From Viscum album (lineage: Eukaryota > Streptophyta > Magnoliopsida > Santalales > Viscaceae), in assembly GCA_963277665.1 (NCBI GenBank), contig OY728143.1:537016394-537080393 (forward strand): DNA of 64,000 nt. The letters run 5' to 3'. The position numbers were made by a program, and so were the translations under genes. Below, one piece after another: positions 36,506 through 48,110 of this stretch; the first letter of the stretch is position 1, and the number at the start of each line of letters is the position of its first letter. Under the pieces are notes generated by a model. It saw only the letters and a list, made by a program, of their open reading frames with translations, did no database searches and was not told the DNA's origin.

Positions 36506-38170
36506 AATTAAAACAATATCATATTAAATTTGTGTTTTGAAATGTTTTATTCATCAAAACCATCCTATATAAATAAACATGAAAAAATATTCACACCTAA
36601 AGTAGTAAAATTAAATTTCAAGGGATCATAAGTTCCAAAAACTTGATAATAGGTTATTCCTCCCATCTTCAAATGTTTACTAAAAAAATGGTATTCCCAG
36701 ATAATGATAATACCCAATGAAATATGAGAAATAATTTATATGAAAAAGTAATAAATTAATATTTAAAAAATAAAAACAATACTCAATTCTATACTTACAT
36801 AATTCCACAAATAAATAAACCCTCCGACTATTCAAAAATATACTAGATCAAATTTGAATCCCTAAAATTAGAATTAATTAATCATAAACTCTTCCAAAAT
36901 CAACCTAACATTTATCTTCAAAATAAATTAATCTCTGATAAAGTCACACAATAAAAATATATATTCCCTATTCATATATTTTCAAATTTATACTAATATA
37001 TTTCATTAATAACTCTAATCACTATAAAGATAAAATAAAATCATATATACTTCTAAAAGTAACCCCAATATTTATCCCACAAATAATATTAAACACCTCG
37101 ACCTAAAAGCTTATATTATCCAAAAATTTCTTATTTACATTTATTGTTATAATGTTCCCAAAAATATAATAAACATCTTGCTAACTAAAATTTTAATCTA
37201 ATCCCCAAATCAATTTTTAATCCCATGTTATATATTTGATAAAACACATGTTCTCATAAATATAATAATCTTTTATCCTAATTAGAAATAGATTCGTTAA
37301 AATCAAATATCTTATTAATCCATTAAATTATCTATAATTTAATCATGTATTTTTCTTATATACCAATAAATATCCCTATAAATTTCATTAACCATGTTTT
37401 AAGACAATCAAATATGACCAAATAAGAGTATTGATAATTTTTAAATTGTTATCATTGTTAAATATTACCAATTTTGGAATACAACTACAAAATATGTCTG
37501 AAAATCCTATATATACAAAATTCAATAATTCAAATTACCTCATAAACAATTAACCAAGAATTAAATATTATTCCTTCATACTTCCTTCATATAATAAAAA
37601 ATATTATTCCTGCCCAAATATCCAAAAAGTTCTATATAACTATGTTTCTTAGTTTAAGAATAGGAAATACTTTTAAAATAATTCATACCATTTATATGTT
37701 ATCTGTAGTTTCATCATATTCATCATATGAAATTGATAAACCATAATTAATATAATATTTCTAATCTTATTTCTTATATTTTATCCTTGGGAATTTATTT
37801 TCATAATTTAAACACCCCTATATTTAAAACAATTAATTTAAACCATATGAAGATCTTTACTCCCCTCTATTATGTTAAATAAAACATTCATTTTCCAGGA
37901 TAAAATATTACCATGTGTCTTACATTAAAAAATATAAAACATCTTCCCATTCCTTTGATGAAATTCCATAGGTTCTTCTTCCCTAATTCCCGACACATCG
38001 AATATTTATTCTTTCACACCTTTGTGATATTTGTCAATTAAAATTCCATGAAACTCTACATTTCTCTTATTTGGTGTGTTTGGAATCTCACCTAGGTCCA
38101 TGTTTTTGATCATAACATGATATTACTCTCTAGGAATAACAAAAAGTGATCTCACTCTATAGATGGAGCA
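36506..38170 (-). other. Sequence right of E2, presumed E4 internal region
   Basis: Very AT-rich, with C-poor purine/pyrimidine bias resembling the other minus-strand internal remnants. No gag or pol motif could be read on either strand, and no second E4 LTR is recognisable before E5 begins. The E4 assignment rests only on adjacency to the E2 target duplication. Confidence 0.4.
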
Positions 38171-41140
38171 GTCATAGGTGGGGGAGTTTATTTAAATAAA
38201 TAAATAATTTTTTATTTAATTTATTTAACTTACATATATTCATATATAAAAACTCTATTCTGGATGGGTCACCAGGGTAACCCATATAATCCTACGACTA
38301 TTTAGAGGTTCCCCTTACACCTCTCATTAGAAAATCAATTTCCAAGGTTGATGAATCTCCGGATCAATTAATATTGATGTTCAATAAAAAAATTACCTCA
38401 TTCATCAGTGATAACATCCTTCATTGAATGGTGATCCAAATTGAGGTTGGACTCATCAATTTGTGTATTCTTCCCAAACTGTATAAAATATTTAGCATGA
38501 TCAATCTAATTTCTTGATCAGTGTATGTTTCAAGCCTTTTAATGCACTAATTAACCAATTTTATTTCATTATTCAATTGTGTCCCACAATGGATATTCCC
38601 TATTGTGTTCATTCTCCATGATGCTTGGCTTACGATCATAAAATTTTGTTTTGATGATTTTTTCTAAATGATTGTTCATGTTCCTCACCAATTGACATAT
38701 TGGGTTTTGATTCAACATTTCAGGTTGGATCGCGACCAATTAGACCCTCATATTTAGATATTATTGACATGTGATGAATAGAATGCCAAATCTGGGATGT
38801 ATTTAGATGATTTTTGTGATATGGGTGATTCTATCAAGGATCAGAATATCTGTGAGATGTTGTGGGTGATGTGATATATGAGCGGTGCATGAAAGAGGTG
38901 AATGAACCTTTTGGTATTAAATTTACAGCCATCAGTGGGACATAAATGAATAGAGGACTCATCTTTCACAGATTTTAAGAGGCCAAGAGGTTAGAGATAA
39001 GGGGGAAAGGATGGATCTTGAATGTTTAAGAAAAAATCATTGTTTCTCTGAAATGCCTGACTACATTCTCGGTTGTCTGAAATATACATACTGTGTAGTC
39101 TAGTTTCTGTAGTAGATGGAGTCTCTCTAAAATTTAAATTGGAATAACCATGTTGAGGGACCACATAATGTGTAACCCTAGATGACTATATCATCATGTA
39201 TAGACGGTACACACCCATGTTCCCATGTGGCCCCAAACACTATGTGTGGCTGGAGGCATGCTGTGTACTCCAAAGAGGGCATGGGTTGGAGTAGGCATTA
39301 CACACCAAGTGCTAGGTTGGCCCTTATATTCAAGGTAATGAATTGTATAGACATGGGAAAAATTACACCAATAAGTCTTGGAGAACAGGCCAAACTAAGG
39401 GTTTCTACGACATGATTTTTATCCCTCTTAAAAATCGTGTAGTGCTACACTAATAGAGTTCTGTGTACCAAACGGGATACAAGTAGGAAGTAGAGCTGGA
39501 CCACATGTTGTGTGGGTACCTTACCCACCGTGTACCCCTAATTTCCTTTTTCAGATACATAAAAACCTTGTATCTCCTTCATTTGAATTAGAATTTTGGC
39601 CCTCTAGTATAATATATTTGGTTTTTTCCATATAAATTAGAATAGTTCCTTCCACTGTTGGTTTTGAGGTATGATTCAAGATTTTAGAGGTATGAATATT
39701 ATTTTGGAAATGCTCAGAAACTATAGTGATCTAGAAAGATCATAAGAGGGATTATAGTGGAACCTTCACACTAGGAAGTTCATGGTCACTGATCAACTAT
39801 TAGAGTGGAACCCACAGGTAGGCTCTGTATGGCTCCTCAACCAAAAAACCTTTGAGTGGTTCCCCTAATAGAATTAGGGTGTGATCCCTCAATCTACTGA
39901 GTGGTACACCCTATAGAATTCGGGTGAGTATCCTCTATCTACTGAGTAGTACCCCCAAGGTCATTAGGGTATGGGTCCTCCATATACTATGTGGAACCCT
40001 AGTTCCATTAGGGTGCAAGTCCTTTATCTAATGAGTGGTCCCCCCTATGGAATTAGGGTGTGGGTCCTCTATCTAATATGTGGTTAACACTTTCGAATTA
40101 GGGTGAAGGCCCTCTATCTATCAAGTGGTACCCAATAAGGAATTAGGGTGTGTTTCCATTATCTAATAAATAGTAACCCCTAATGTAAAGGGTAGTAATT
40201 CCTCTATTCAATATGTTTTAACCTTTTATTGGATAGGGTGCATGTCTCCTTACACTGAGTGGTACCCATAAGGGAATTATGGTGTGTGTCCTCCTTACAT
40301 TGAGTGGTACCACCTGAATCCATAGGACGTGGGTCATTTTCATTAATATTGTATCTCATAAACTGTGCGTCATTGTGGCATGGAGTGGGACCTCCATACG
40401 GTAACTTCCTTTTTTGAAACATGAATATTGGGCATCGTTGATGGACTCTTGGAACTGTTGAAAAACATATATGGATAATCCCATGAGAAGAAGACAATCT
40501 TTATCTATCATTTTGGATTTTTTTGGGAATATATTTAACTATATAGATTTGTTTTTATTCTATATAATATATATCTATAGGTTGTGTTGTCTACTTTATA
40601 TTCGTATCATATCCATTCATATCCCCCTTCAGCATTTTTGGTGTCCTACTGGATATGTATATACTCATCATTGTGTGGGATTTTCCAACATGTATCACCT
40701 ATTATGTAGTAAAATTTCATGTAGGAAGTGACTCAAGAAGAGAATAGGGATACCTAGTGCATTGAACTAGGTATGGTGGTCAGATATGGGATATCATGGG
40801 CTAGCTACTCTCATTATTTTACTTTTTTCTAGTTCTTTCAATATGGGATAAATTTACGGTTAGGTGTTTATTTTTTAACATTATTTTATAGTTTACAGAA
40901 TCATAATCTGGTACACCCTAGAGGTTTTTTTATAAATATTTATTCTCTAGATGTTGAATGATTTTATTATTATTTACCTTCACATTTTTATTCTGATAGT
41001 CATGTGTGTGTGTGTACAGGTACTTCAGAGAAAATCATCCTATACCAGTTATGACCTTCAACACTTGTCTCCACCCCTTATAATATAGAGGTACAATTGT
41101 AGTAGTTGTGGCCTAATACCCATTGGGATGTGTGTTGACA
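38171..41140 (+). repeat. E5 5' LTR
   Basis: About 2970 bp. The left limit is where homology to 56280 begins ('aaataaataaataat' versus 'taaataaataattagg'). The right limit is ttgaca at 41140, just before the primer site. Clear shared blocks include the 'cctacgactatttagaggtt' region (38292) versus 56399, and the 45-bp array at 39806-40350. A short (GT)n run is at about 41004-41016. The left boundary is uncertain because the terminal TG is not conserved. Open frames inside (39182-39415, 40204-40497, 40471-40731) are not conserved in the other copy. Confidence 0.75.
39806..40350. repeat. 45-bp tandem array in E5 5' LTR
   Basis: Eleven to twelve units of 44-46 bp, starting 'gtggtaccccctatgg', continuing 'aattagggtgtgggtcc' and ending 'tctatctactga'. 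Units differ from each other by about 20-30%. The same array with 45-47 bp units is in the 3' LTR at 57965-58510. Confidence 0.88.
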
Positions 41141-41143
41141 TAC

Positions 41144-41157
41144 TGGAATCAGAGAAT
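41144..41157 (+). other. E5 primer-binding site (Met-tRNA type)
   Basis: TGGAATCAGAGAAT three bases after the LTR end ttgaca. It fits TGGTATCAGAGC with one change in the first eleven bases, which also fixes plus orientation. Confidence 0.7.
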
Positions 41158-41799
41158 TTAATTTTTTGGGAGGAAGTGTAGAGTACCCTCATTATGATAA
41201 TTTGGTTAGGATTTAGGGAAAAAGTTCCAATGTGTCTTGAGTGTGTCTTTCAGTCTAGGGAACCCAGTGTTTTTGTGGAGGATAACGTATCCATTCACCA
41301 GGACATTGACTACCGACTTTTATAATCGACATATCAAGACATTAGTTACATGGAAAAACGGAACATGAATCACATAGGATTGAGTCATTGATATTTTTCT
41401 TGAGTAATCTCTCCATTCGATATATATGGCCATCTCACCAGGTTACACCTTGATTAAATTTTCCAGACTCCTATGTGATGTCATCTAGAAAGGATAATAG
41501 TTCTATATCATGAGAATGATTTGATTAGTAATGATTTTTTAGTCCAAGGTTGATTACTTGAGATTTTTCTTTTAGGAGGATAGGTTGAAACACTCTCAAA
41601 TATCGTGTAATAGATTATACTAGTAGAGAAAACTGAATATGTGTGTAAGCTTAACATACACCAAGAGTTCCAGCACCAGATGATGCTAAGGTTCTAGAGA
41701 GATCCAGATCCCCTGGAAGCAGAGGATTCTATAGAGATAGTTATCTATGTCTTTTAAATTATCCTTACACTAAATTATTAGATGTTTTCATTTGGAGCT
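41158..41799 (+). other. E5 5' leader
   Basis: Non-coding stretch between primer site and gag. No motif recognised apart from moderate A-richness. Confidence 0.4.
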
Positions 41800-42680
41800 A
41801 TCCTTTTATAGTGATTAGATGGTTACTATTGGGGTATTGTTTCATAGATGTTGGGTGAGTTGACAATCCATGGCACAAATTCTAATAGTAGTTTCATGAG
41901 GTGTACAACCCCTCCTTGTTCTCGGTTGGGATTTACGAGCTTCTATAGCTACAAGAAGGGGAGTTGATAGTGGATCAGTATACAATGATGTTTAGAGACC
42001 ATACATGGTACTCCCTTGATATGATTCGAGATGGATAATTTAGAGAATGAATGTTTTAAAAGAGACTCTATAGATATAATCGTTCCATTGTAGTACCCTC
42101 AACATTCCCACCAATGTCGGGGAGTTAGAGTCTGAACCAGTGATAGAGATTTTCTTATCAGAAGGATTCTACGTAGTTGGAGTTGGCATTGTTTGTTACA
42201 TAGATGAGTGGTCCTTAGATACTATAAGGCGCCAGTGGACATGATAATGACATAGGAGACCTACTCATGAATAGACCGAGACACATGGTCATATAACTAA
42301 GGGACCACATAGATGACCATGGTATCCTATAGAGGAGTTGTTGTACATATGTGACTGGATAATTCACAAGAAATATGATTTCCCAACCTGACATAAGGAG
42401 AAGAGAAAAAATATAGAGAACATAATGCCATGATAGAGGTAGTTCTTCGATCAAAGATATCCCAGGTGAGGGTAGGGTAGGCCCTAGGGAGGAAGAGCTG
42501 GTATAGGAGAGGGTGGAACTCTAGGAAAAATATATATAGTAAGAGGATGAGGCAAATAGATCCTTCCACCACCAACACCAAGAATCTCACGTCAGGCATA
42601 AGAAGCTGGTGGTTGGGGCCACAAACAATTGTAGGATATGGAGGTGTATGACCCAATGGCACATGAGACTATTAGAGGTA
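41800..42680 (+). pseudogene. E5 gag, broken
   Basis: Gag remains on the plus strand. From about 41950: 'VDQYTMMFRDHTWYSLDMIR', then 'RYNRSIVVPSTFPPM', matching the conserved part of chromovirus gag around 'VDQY..RF'. Stops interrupt it. No intact zinc knuckle could be found downstream. The minus-strand frames at 42215-42454 and 42327-42662 lie opposite this gag and are not genes. Confidence 0.65.
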
Positions 42681-42689
42681 TGAACATTG

Positions 42690-43060
42690 TTTATTGTAAT
42701 ATTTCCTCAATTTTAGTAGAAATAGGTGTTAGTTACTCCTTTATTTATATATTCTTTGAGTGAGAGATATAGATCCTAGTTGAGGCTTCAGCCTAAGAGT
42801 TTTGTATTGTGGTTCCTACTAGGAACACTTCTTCTATAAACTTTATCACCTAATAGTGCAAGATATCTATTAGTGTATATATGTTCTCATGAGACATTTT
42901 GGTATTCATCATGGGAACATATAACATAATCTTGGGTATGGATTAATTTTCCATGGAAGAATCCTAGATAAAATACGAACATAGATAATTTAGATACCTT
43001 TGAATTCCAGGGATGATATTTGTATTTTATGTGAGAGAGTGGTCCCAAGGAAGAGAAACC
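42690..43060 (+). pseudogene. E5 protease, broken
   Basis: 'ILVEIGVSYSFIYIFFE' at about 42711-42761 is the active-site region; Asp-Ser-Gly has become Glu-Ile-Gly, so the catalytic Asp is lost. 'YNIILGMD' at about 42920-42943 is the C-terminal landmark (usually DVILGMDW), with a stop where Trp is expected. The order agrees with gag before and RT after. Confidence 0.75.
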
Positions 43061-43299
43061 GGATTTTGTGAATAGGTGTATGAAGATGATCACCCATGAG
43101 TTTTGAATTTTATGACTTTTTTTATTTAGGTTCTTTAAGAGTCTATATTCTTTCATCCATGGAGGATTTTATGGATGCACTCTCTATGGAAATTCAGAGA
43201 ATATTTTCAAGATGATAGATGGAGTTTTTTATAAATTTTCATCCTACTTCTACTCTAATTTTTTAGTAGCATATGTGGTATCCCCTACCTATCTGTAAG

Positions 43300-44000
43300 T
43301 TCAGTAGTTTTAGTTAGAAGTCCTTCTTGGGAAGGGATTTCTCACACCTAGTTTTTCCCCTTGGGCAGCAATAATGTTGTTTGTGAAAGAGGTGGAAAAG
43401 AGCTTAGATCATTGTGTGGGTTTCCATTTCATAAACCAGGACATGATAAATAAAATTAACACATATCCATGAATTAATTATCCTTTTGATCATTGATGGG
43501 GTATGAGATAGTTCTCAATAAATGATTTCATGTTCGACAACCACCAGTTGAGAGTTCGTGAGGCTGATATTTATAATATGGAATTCTGACGTCTCTACCG
43601 ACACTATGAGTTCTTGGTGAATATTTTTTGCAAGAAGAATTCCCTATTTGTGTTTATAGATTTGATGATCTCAATATTCCTGCCATTCTTTATCTGATTT
43701 ATGCTTCCCTTAATTGACGACAAACTCATATACTTTGTGTCAAAGGAGGGGAATATATTAAACATGAGAATGGTAATTGATTTTCTTTAAGAGAACTACC
43801 ATAATGTTAAGATCTTGATGTGCCAGTTCTAGAATCATGAGGTTCACTTGTTAGGAGATTCCATTTCTGAGCATTTATTAACTATGGTTCTAGAAAATAT
43901 CGATGCATTGATTACTTGGGATCCACCAATGAGTGTGTTAAATGTGAAAAGTTTTATTTTCTTAATGGGGGTACTAATAGATGTTTTTACGTAAAATTAT
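43300..44000 (+). pseudogene. E5 reverse transcriptase, broken
   Basis: Plus-strand RT remnant: 'HQLRVREADI', 'HYEFLVN', 'FIDLM' and 'LIDDKLIYF' (about 43710-43736) with both catalytic aspartates kept. Then come 'HEVHLLGDSIS' and 'WDPPMSVLNVKSF', the connection to RNase H. One or more short deletions and stops lie between motifs. It corresponds to the same segments in E1, E2 and E6. Confidence 0.82.
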
Positions 44001-44149
44001 ATAGGATTGAAACCCATTTCACCTTCTATGATGAGGAAGGGAAATTCGTGTACCTAGACAAAGTAGTTCAAGATAGATATTGATGTGTTGAAGTAAAGGA
44101 TTAAGATAACTCTTGTGCTGAGAAAACTTGATTAGGGCATGTACTATAT

Positions 44150-44520
44150 ATTGTTTTGGGATTCCTCGTCAGATAGGATTGGTTGTGTATTAATGCACCG
44201 GTAATAAGTTATCACATATGGGTCATGGTTATTGAGACCCCACATGCAGAAAAATGTGAACCAGGATATATAGTTTTCAGTAGTTGTATTCTCTATGAGG
44301 TAGTGGAGGCACTAGCTTTTTGGAGAGCAATTTGTGTTTTACTAAGACCACCAAAGTCTTAGGTATGTGCTCAAACAAAGAGAGTTAAACCTAAGTCAAA
44401 GGTTCCTATTGAAGAATATATAGTACAATGAATTAGAGATAGTCTATAATTTAGGGAAGGGAAATTTGGTAGAATACTCCCTTAACAGGATGTCATAGGA
44501 TTTTTTGGAGTTGGTGGAAT
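44150..44520 (+). pseudogene. E5 RNase H, broken
   Basis: 'IGCVLMHR' near 44180, 'SWLLRPHMQKNVNQDI' near 44226, 'DHQSLRYVLKQREL' near 44342-44385 and 'VYNLGKGNLVEYSLNRMS' near 44440-44490 follow the usual RNase H order and tail. Several stops occur in between. Confidence 0.8.
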
Positions 44521-44539
44521 CTAATTAGTTGGATTCCCT

Positions 44540-45420
44540 ATAGTTGACACTTGTTGAGTTGGAGGGTGAACATTTTCATCTGTCAACGATGTTGAATCAT
44601 CTGGTCATTCATCATATGAGAGTGTCCCAACTAGAATACATCTACATTTTGGTCATTCAAGACCAAATATTAGTAGGATACTCACTTGATGTATTTTCTG
44701 AAGGAGGGAATCACACCATACATTTCCGGGAACGAACGGTGGACCCAATCACGATGTGGGAGGAGGTTGTTATGGAATTTCCCAGATCCCCTTTAGATAT
44801 AAATACTAGTGTGGGGAAGATGTAAATAGACATTAACCCATATTTGTTGTGTGATGACATGAGATAGATTGTGGTTCAGTTTGTCTCTTCATGTCTCACC
44901 TATCAGCAGGTGAGGGATGACAATGTTCTGGTTGGTTTATGGTTTCCCATTGAGATTTCCCAAGTGGAATTGGAATGGAATATCCATGTAATTCGTGATA
45001 GGGATACCTTATATAGTGAGATTCCATGACATTATCCTTGTGATAATTGAATGAATTATGAAGTTGACACACTACCTTACTTTCAAGGAGACGAGTTTGA
45101 TAAGGAGTTTTGGGTAGTTGTACATACAGAAGATTGTTTTCCATCAAAAGGTTCCCTCTACAATGGCCTTCAATCGTGATGCATTGTTCATTTCATTATT
45201 TTAGATAGGTATAAAAGAGGTATTCAAGTCCCAAATGAGGATGATTATATCCATCCACCCCAAAAAAATGTGTAGACTGAGCACACTATCTAGGTACCAG
45301 AGGATATACTGAGGGATTTCCTATTAGACATTGTCCAATGTTGGGATGATCACTTTTATCTGATATTGATTTCATACAATAATAGCTACCACTATAATAA
45401 TAGTATGAAACCTTTCATGG
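44540..45420 (+). pseudogene. E5 integrase, broken
   Basis: An open stretch at 44544-44825 precedes the zinc-binding region with 'CLTYQQVRDDN' (about 44891-44925), where the second Cys is Tyr. The core is poor: 'FNRDALFISLF' (about 45162) stands for SDRDPRFTS with the catalytic Asp changed to Asn, and 'HPPQKNV' for HPQTDGQ. Then 'DILRDFLLDIVQCWDDHF' and 'SYNNSYHYNNSMKPFMALY' (about 45350-45425) match the C-terminal half. A large part of the core between 45000 and 45150 is frameshifted or lost. Confidence 0.75.
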
Positions 45421-45739
45421 CCTTATATGATATAATTTGATTGTTAAACTTGTGATCAATAGAGATCAGAAAGATATCTATGGTTAGTTTATAGATGGTG
45501 CATGTCACAATAGAGAAGGTCCATGTCATTCGTGAGGAGACTAGGATGGAAAATAGTAAGAAAAAAGTATACAAAGTTGATGTTGTAAGCCCTTAGAGTT
45601 CAAGTATATATACAACCTTTTCCTAAGAGTCTCCCAATGATGAGGGTTGTAGATATTAGGTGGCGTAAGAAAGTTATCCCCAAGGTTCATTCAACCATTT
45701 ATGACGTTTTTATTGGTTGGGGAGGTTTCTTACAACGTC

Positions 45740-46017
45740 GCCTTACCCCACAGTTGTAGATGGTGAGCGATGTATTCGATGTGTGTAAATTGAGGAGATG
45801 CATGCCTAACACCACAAAAATTATTGAATATGGAGAGTTGGACATAGAGGATGGGGATATTTTTACAGAGCACCTAGTGGTGATTAAGGATTGATGTGAG
45901 AGAAAACTGTTTGGACAAACAATCCCCTTGGTTCACGTGTCATGGTAGCACGGGAGCAAGGATGAGATATTTTGGGAGAAGGAGAACTAGATGTGATATT
46001 ATTATCTAGATATCTAT
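45740..46017 (+). pseudogene. E5 chromodomain, C-terminal end of pol
   Basis: 'SDVFDVCKLRRCMP' corresponds to HDVFHVSKLRKYVP. It is followed by 'ELDIEDGDIFTEHLVVIKD', 'GQTIPLVHVSW' and, after a stop, 'EIFWEKEN' and 'YYYLDIYFL', the end of the CR-type chromodomain. The last motif lies about 40 bases before a purine tract at 46054. Confidence 0.77.
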
Positions 46018-46162
46018 TTCTTATAGTTTTTAATTTTTTCGGATGAATTATTTAAAGGAGGGAATGATGTATAAACACTTTTTTCTCAGTAAGAATTTAA
46101 AATATATCTAGAAATATTTTTTTGAGTCAGTCACTGATACGACGTGTGATTATAAGGATTGG
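46018..46162 (+). other. E5 3' end with polypurine-like tract, left of E6
   Basis: Contains 'ttcggatgaattattt' and the purine run aaaggagggaatga at 46054-46067, followed by tgtataaac. This is how the 3' end of this group normally looks just before the 3' LTR, yet homology to the E5 5' LTR is only found from 56280 on. E6 starts at 46163. Confidence 0.55.
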
Positions 46163-48094
46163 TGTTTGAACCCAGATCTTCTTTTTTGGGTATTGATATA
46201 TTTTTTGGTGTTTTTGAAGTGAAGTGGAGTTTTTGGAAATTTTAGGAGTACACTCCATGTACTTAGGAGTACATTCTGTTTACCCTGTTACCACGTATGA
46301 CTGCATCTTAGGAGTGTAACGGCCGAGACATGGCTGTGTGGGGTGACCTGGAATAACCCTAATGTTGAGGGCCGGTTGAGGTGAATACATGACATGTTCA
46401 TTAATGTTACATGTCCTGTAATTTTTCATTTATTTCACTAAATGGACTGGGGTTATGTCTCATTGATTGAAACACTTTCTTCTAGCCCCGTCTTCTCCAG
46501 GAGGAACGAGAATAACTAAACTCTCATTGAGCCACCAATCGGTAGCTTGTTCTCCAAATTGAACACCATCTATTGCATTCTAATCACCAAAATGAGTTCT
46601 TCCTTTTTCTAGAGCCTCTCCTCTTGATTTCCCCTCTTTCTTGAGATATATGTGGATGGGAATTTTTGAAATTTTGGTATATCTAGAACGTCTTGGTCTA
46701 TTAAAAGGATGAGGTTCAAATATATCGATCATAAAATATAAAGGTAGGTGGTTTGTGTTTTTACATTGTTTTATTTGAATTATTTGTTCAAAAAATGATG
46801 AATACCCCAGTTTAGGGTATTGCACATTTAGGAAATTTAATCCTGTTGTTTTCCTGCTATGCTTTGTTTTATTGGGAAAGGTATTTTGATTATGAATATA
46901 ATTTATTACCTTAATATGGATGTTTTTAGCATGTTTGTTGATACTGGACGTTGGGTTTAGAACTGCTTGTTAGGCTGCTTTTCTTTCCATTCTTAGTGCT
47001 TGTAGGATGAAGTTGTTGATATTATATGAAATGATGGTGTTATTGAATATAGTTGTTTATAAAAGTAGTATTTCAGTTTTACTTTGGCTTCTAGATATGT
47101 TTTTTCATGATTAGATTACACTGGGTTATGAGAACCTGGTGTAGTGAGACCATAGAGGGAATGAATGCTGAGGGCTTCTATAGAGTGTCTGTTACTTTAC
47201 ATCTTGCGAGACCACAGAGGGGTTGGTTGTTGGGAACTCCCTCAGTGTGTCTATATATACCATTGTGAGACCACATGTGGAATTTGGTGTTGAGTGCTTC
47301 CAAAGAGAGTCTATAATTTTCCATTAAATGACCAAAAGAGTAATTGATGGTGAGGGCTTCCTCAGAGAGTCTTTATCTAAGATGCACCAGAGGGGTTAGA
47401 CTGTGAGAAATTCCTAGAGGGTTTATTATGTTTGATTTGTTGAATAATTGGTAAATTCATATTAATGTAGTTGAAACTTTAGGATTGTTTACATTGAGTA
47501 CTTCTTCGTTTATTAGTTTATTTTTCCTATTTTCTTGCTATATATATTCACTGACAATTAGGCATAGGACTTTTGGTGGTTGGCTACTAAGATTTGTCTC
47601 AAGCCTATTTGGGTTATGATTTTAGGGCTAAACATATTATGTTTTTTTAAGTACAGATAAGGTAAAGTTACGTTCTACATCTGGTACGTGATTTCTAGGG
47701 AGTTGGAGAGCATGAGACCAAGCTGTGGATTGTGATGCTGATGGAGTTTATCTATTTTGTTGTACTTTTGTTATTACTGTTTTCCATCATTGTGTTTTGT
47801 TTGGATTATTTCCTAGAAATTTTTCACATGCATCATTTATATATGTGCTCCAGATGTTTATTTAGTTTCATTCTTCAACTGTTTACTTGTTATGAGGTAT
47901 TAAAGATTCTACTACTATTATCTATTTCTTTCTACTTTGTTACTCTACCAATGAGGGAATAGTTTTCAAACTATCATAACCAAGGACCTTTCTACTTGTC
48001 AGAAGGATATAGTATTTAGGGAAATTCACTTGAGATAATGTGACCAACCGGGTACAAGGCACCATTTTGCGACATCTTGAACAAGGATGTTAAA
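46163..48094 (+). repeat. E6 5' LTR
   Basis: Begins tgtttgaacccagatc (3' copy: tgtaagaactcagatc) and ends aaggatgttaaa (3' copy: aaggacgttaca). Shared blocks along the length include 'gggtttagaactgcttgtta' (46956, 54938) and the tandem array at 47144-47430. The frame at 47732-47962 recurs only in broken form at 55764-55949 and is not supported as a gene. Confidence 0.88.
47144..47430. repeat. About 60-bp tandem array in E6 5' LTR
   Basis: Four to five units of about 58-62 bp starting 'gtgagaccacagagggg' and containing 'gagggcttcctcagagagtc'. Matches 55130-55415 in the other LTR. Confidence 0.82.
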
Positions 48095-48097
48095 AAG

Positions 48098-48110
48098 TTG
48101 TATCATGGGG
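48098..48110 (+). other. E6 primer-binding site, degraded
   Basis: TTGTATCATGGGG three bases after the LTR end; resembles TTGGTATCAGAGC with one base missing. Its place beside the LTR supports it. Confidence 0.55.

Noticed and set aside
41004..41016. (GT)n run as a microsatellite of note
   Set aside because: Only about six repeat units; trivial length.
41088..41110. Alternative E5 LTR end at 'gaggtaca' with a primer site at 'attgtagtagttgtggcc'
   Set aside because: It fits the Met-tRNA site much less well than 'tggaatcagagaat' at 41144 following 'ttgaca'.
42327..42662. 111-residue minus-strand frame
   Set aside because: Lies opposite the decayed gag of E5, shows no known motif and has no counterpart in other elements.
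46068..46162. These 95 bases as the first part of the E6 5' LTR
   Set aside because: The E6 3' LTR start (tgtaagaactcagatc) aligns with 46163 (tgtttgaacccagatc), and the two LTRs then have almost equal length (1932 and 1935 bp); no extra 95 bases are needed.
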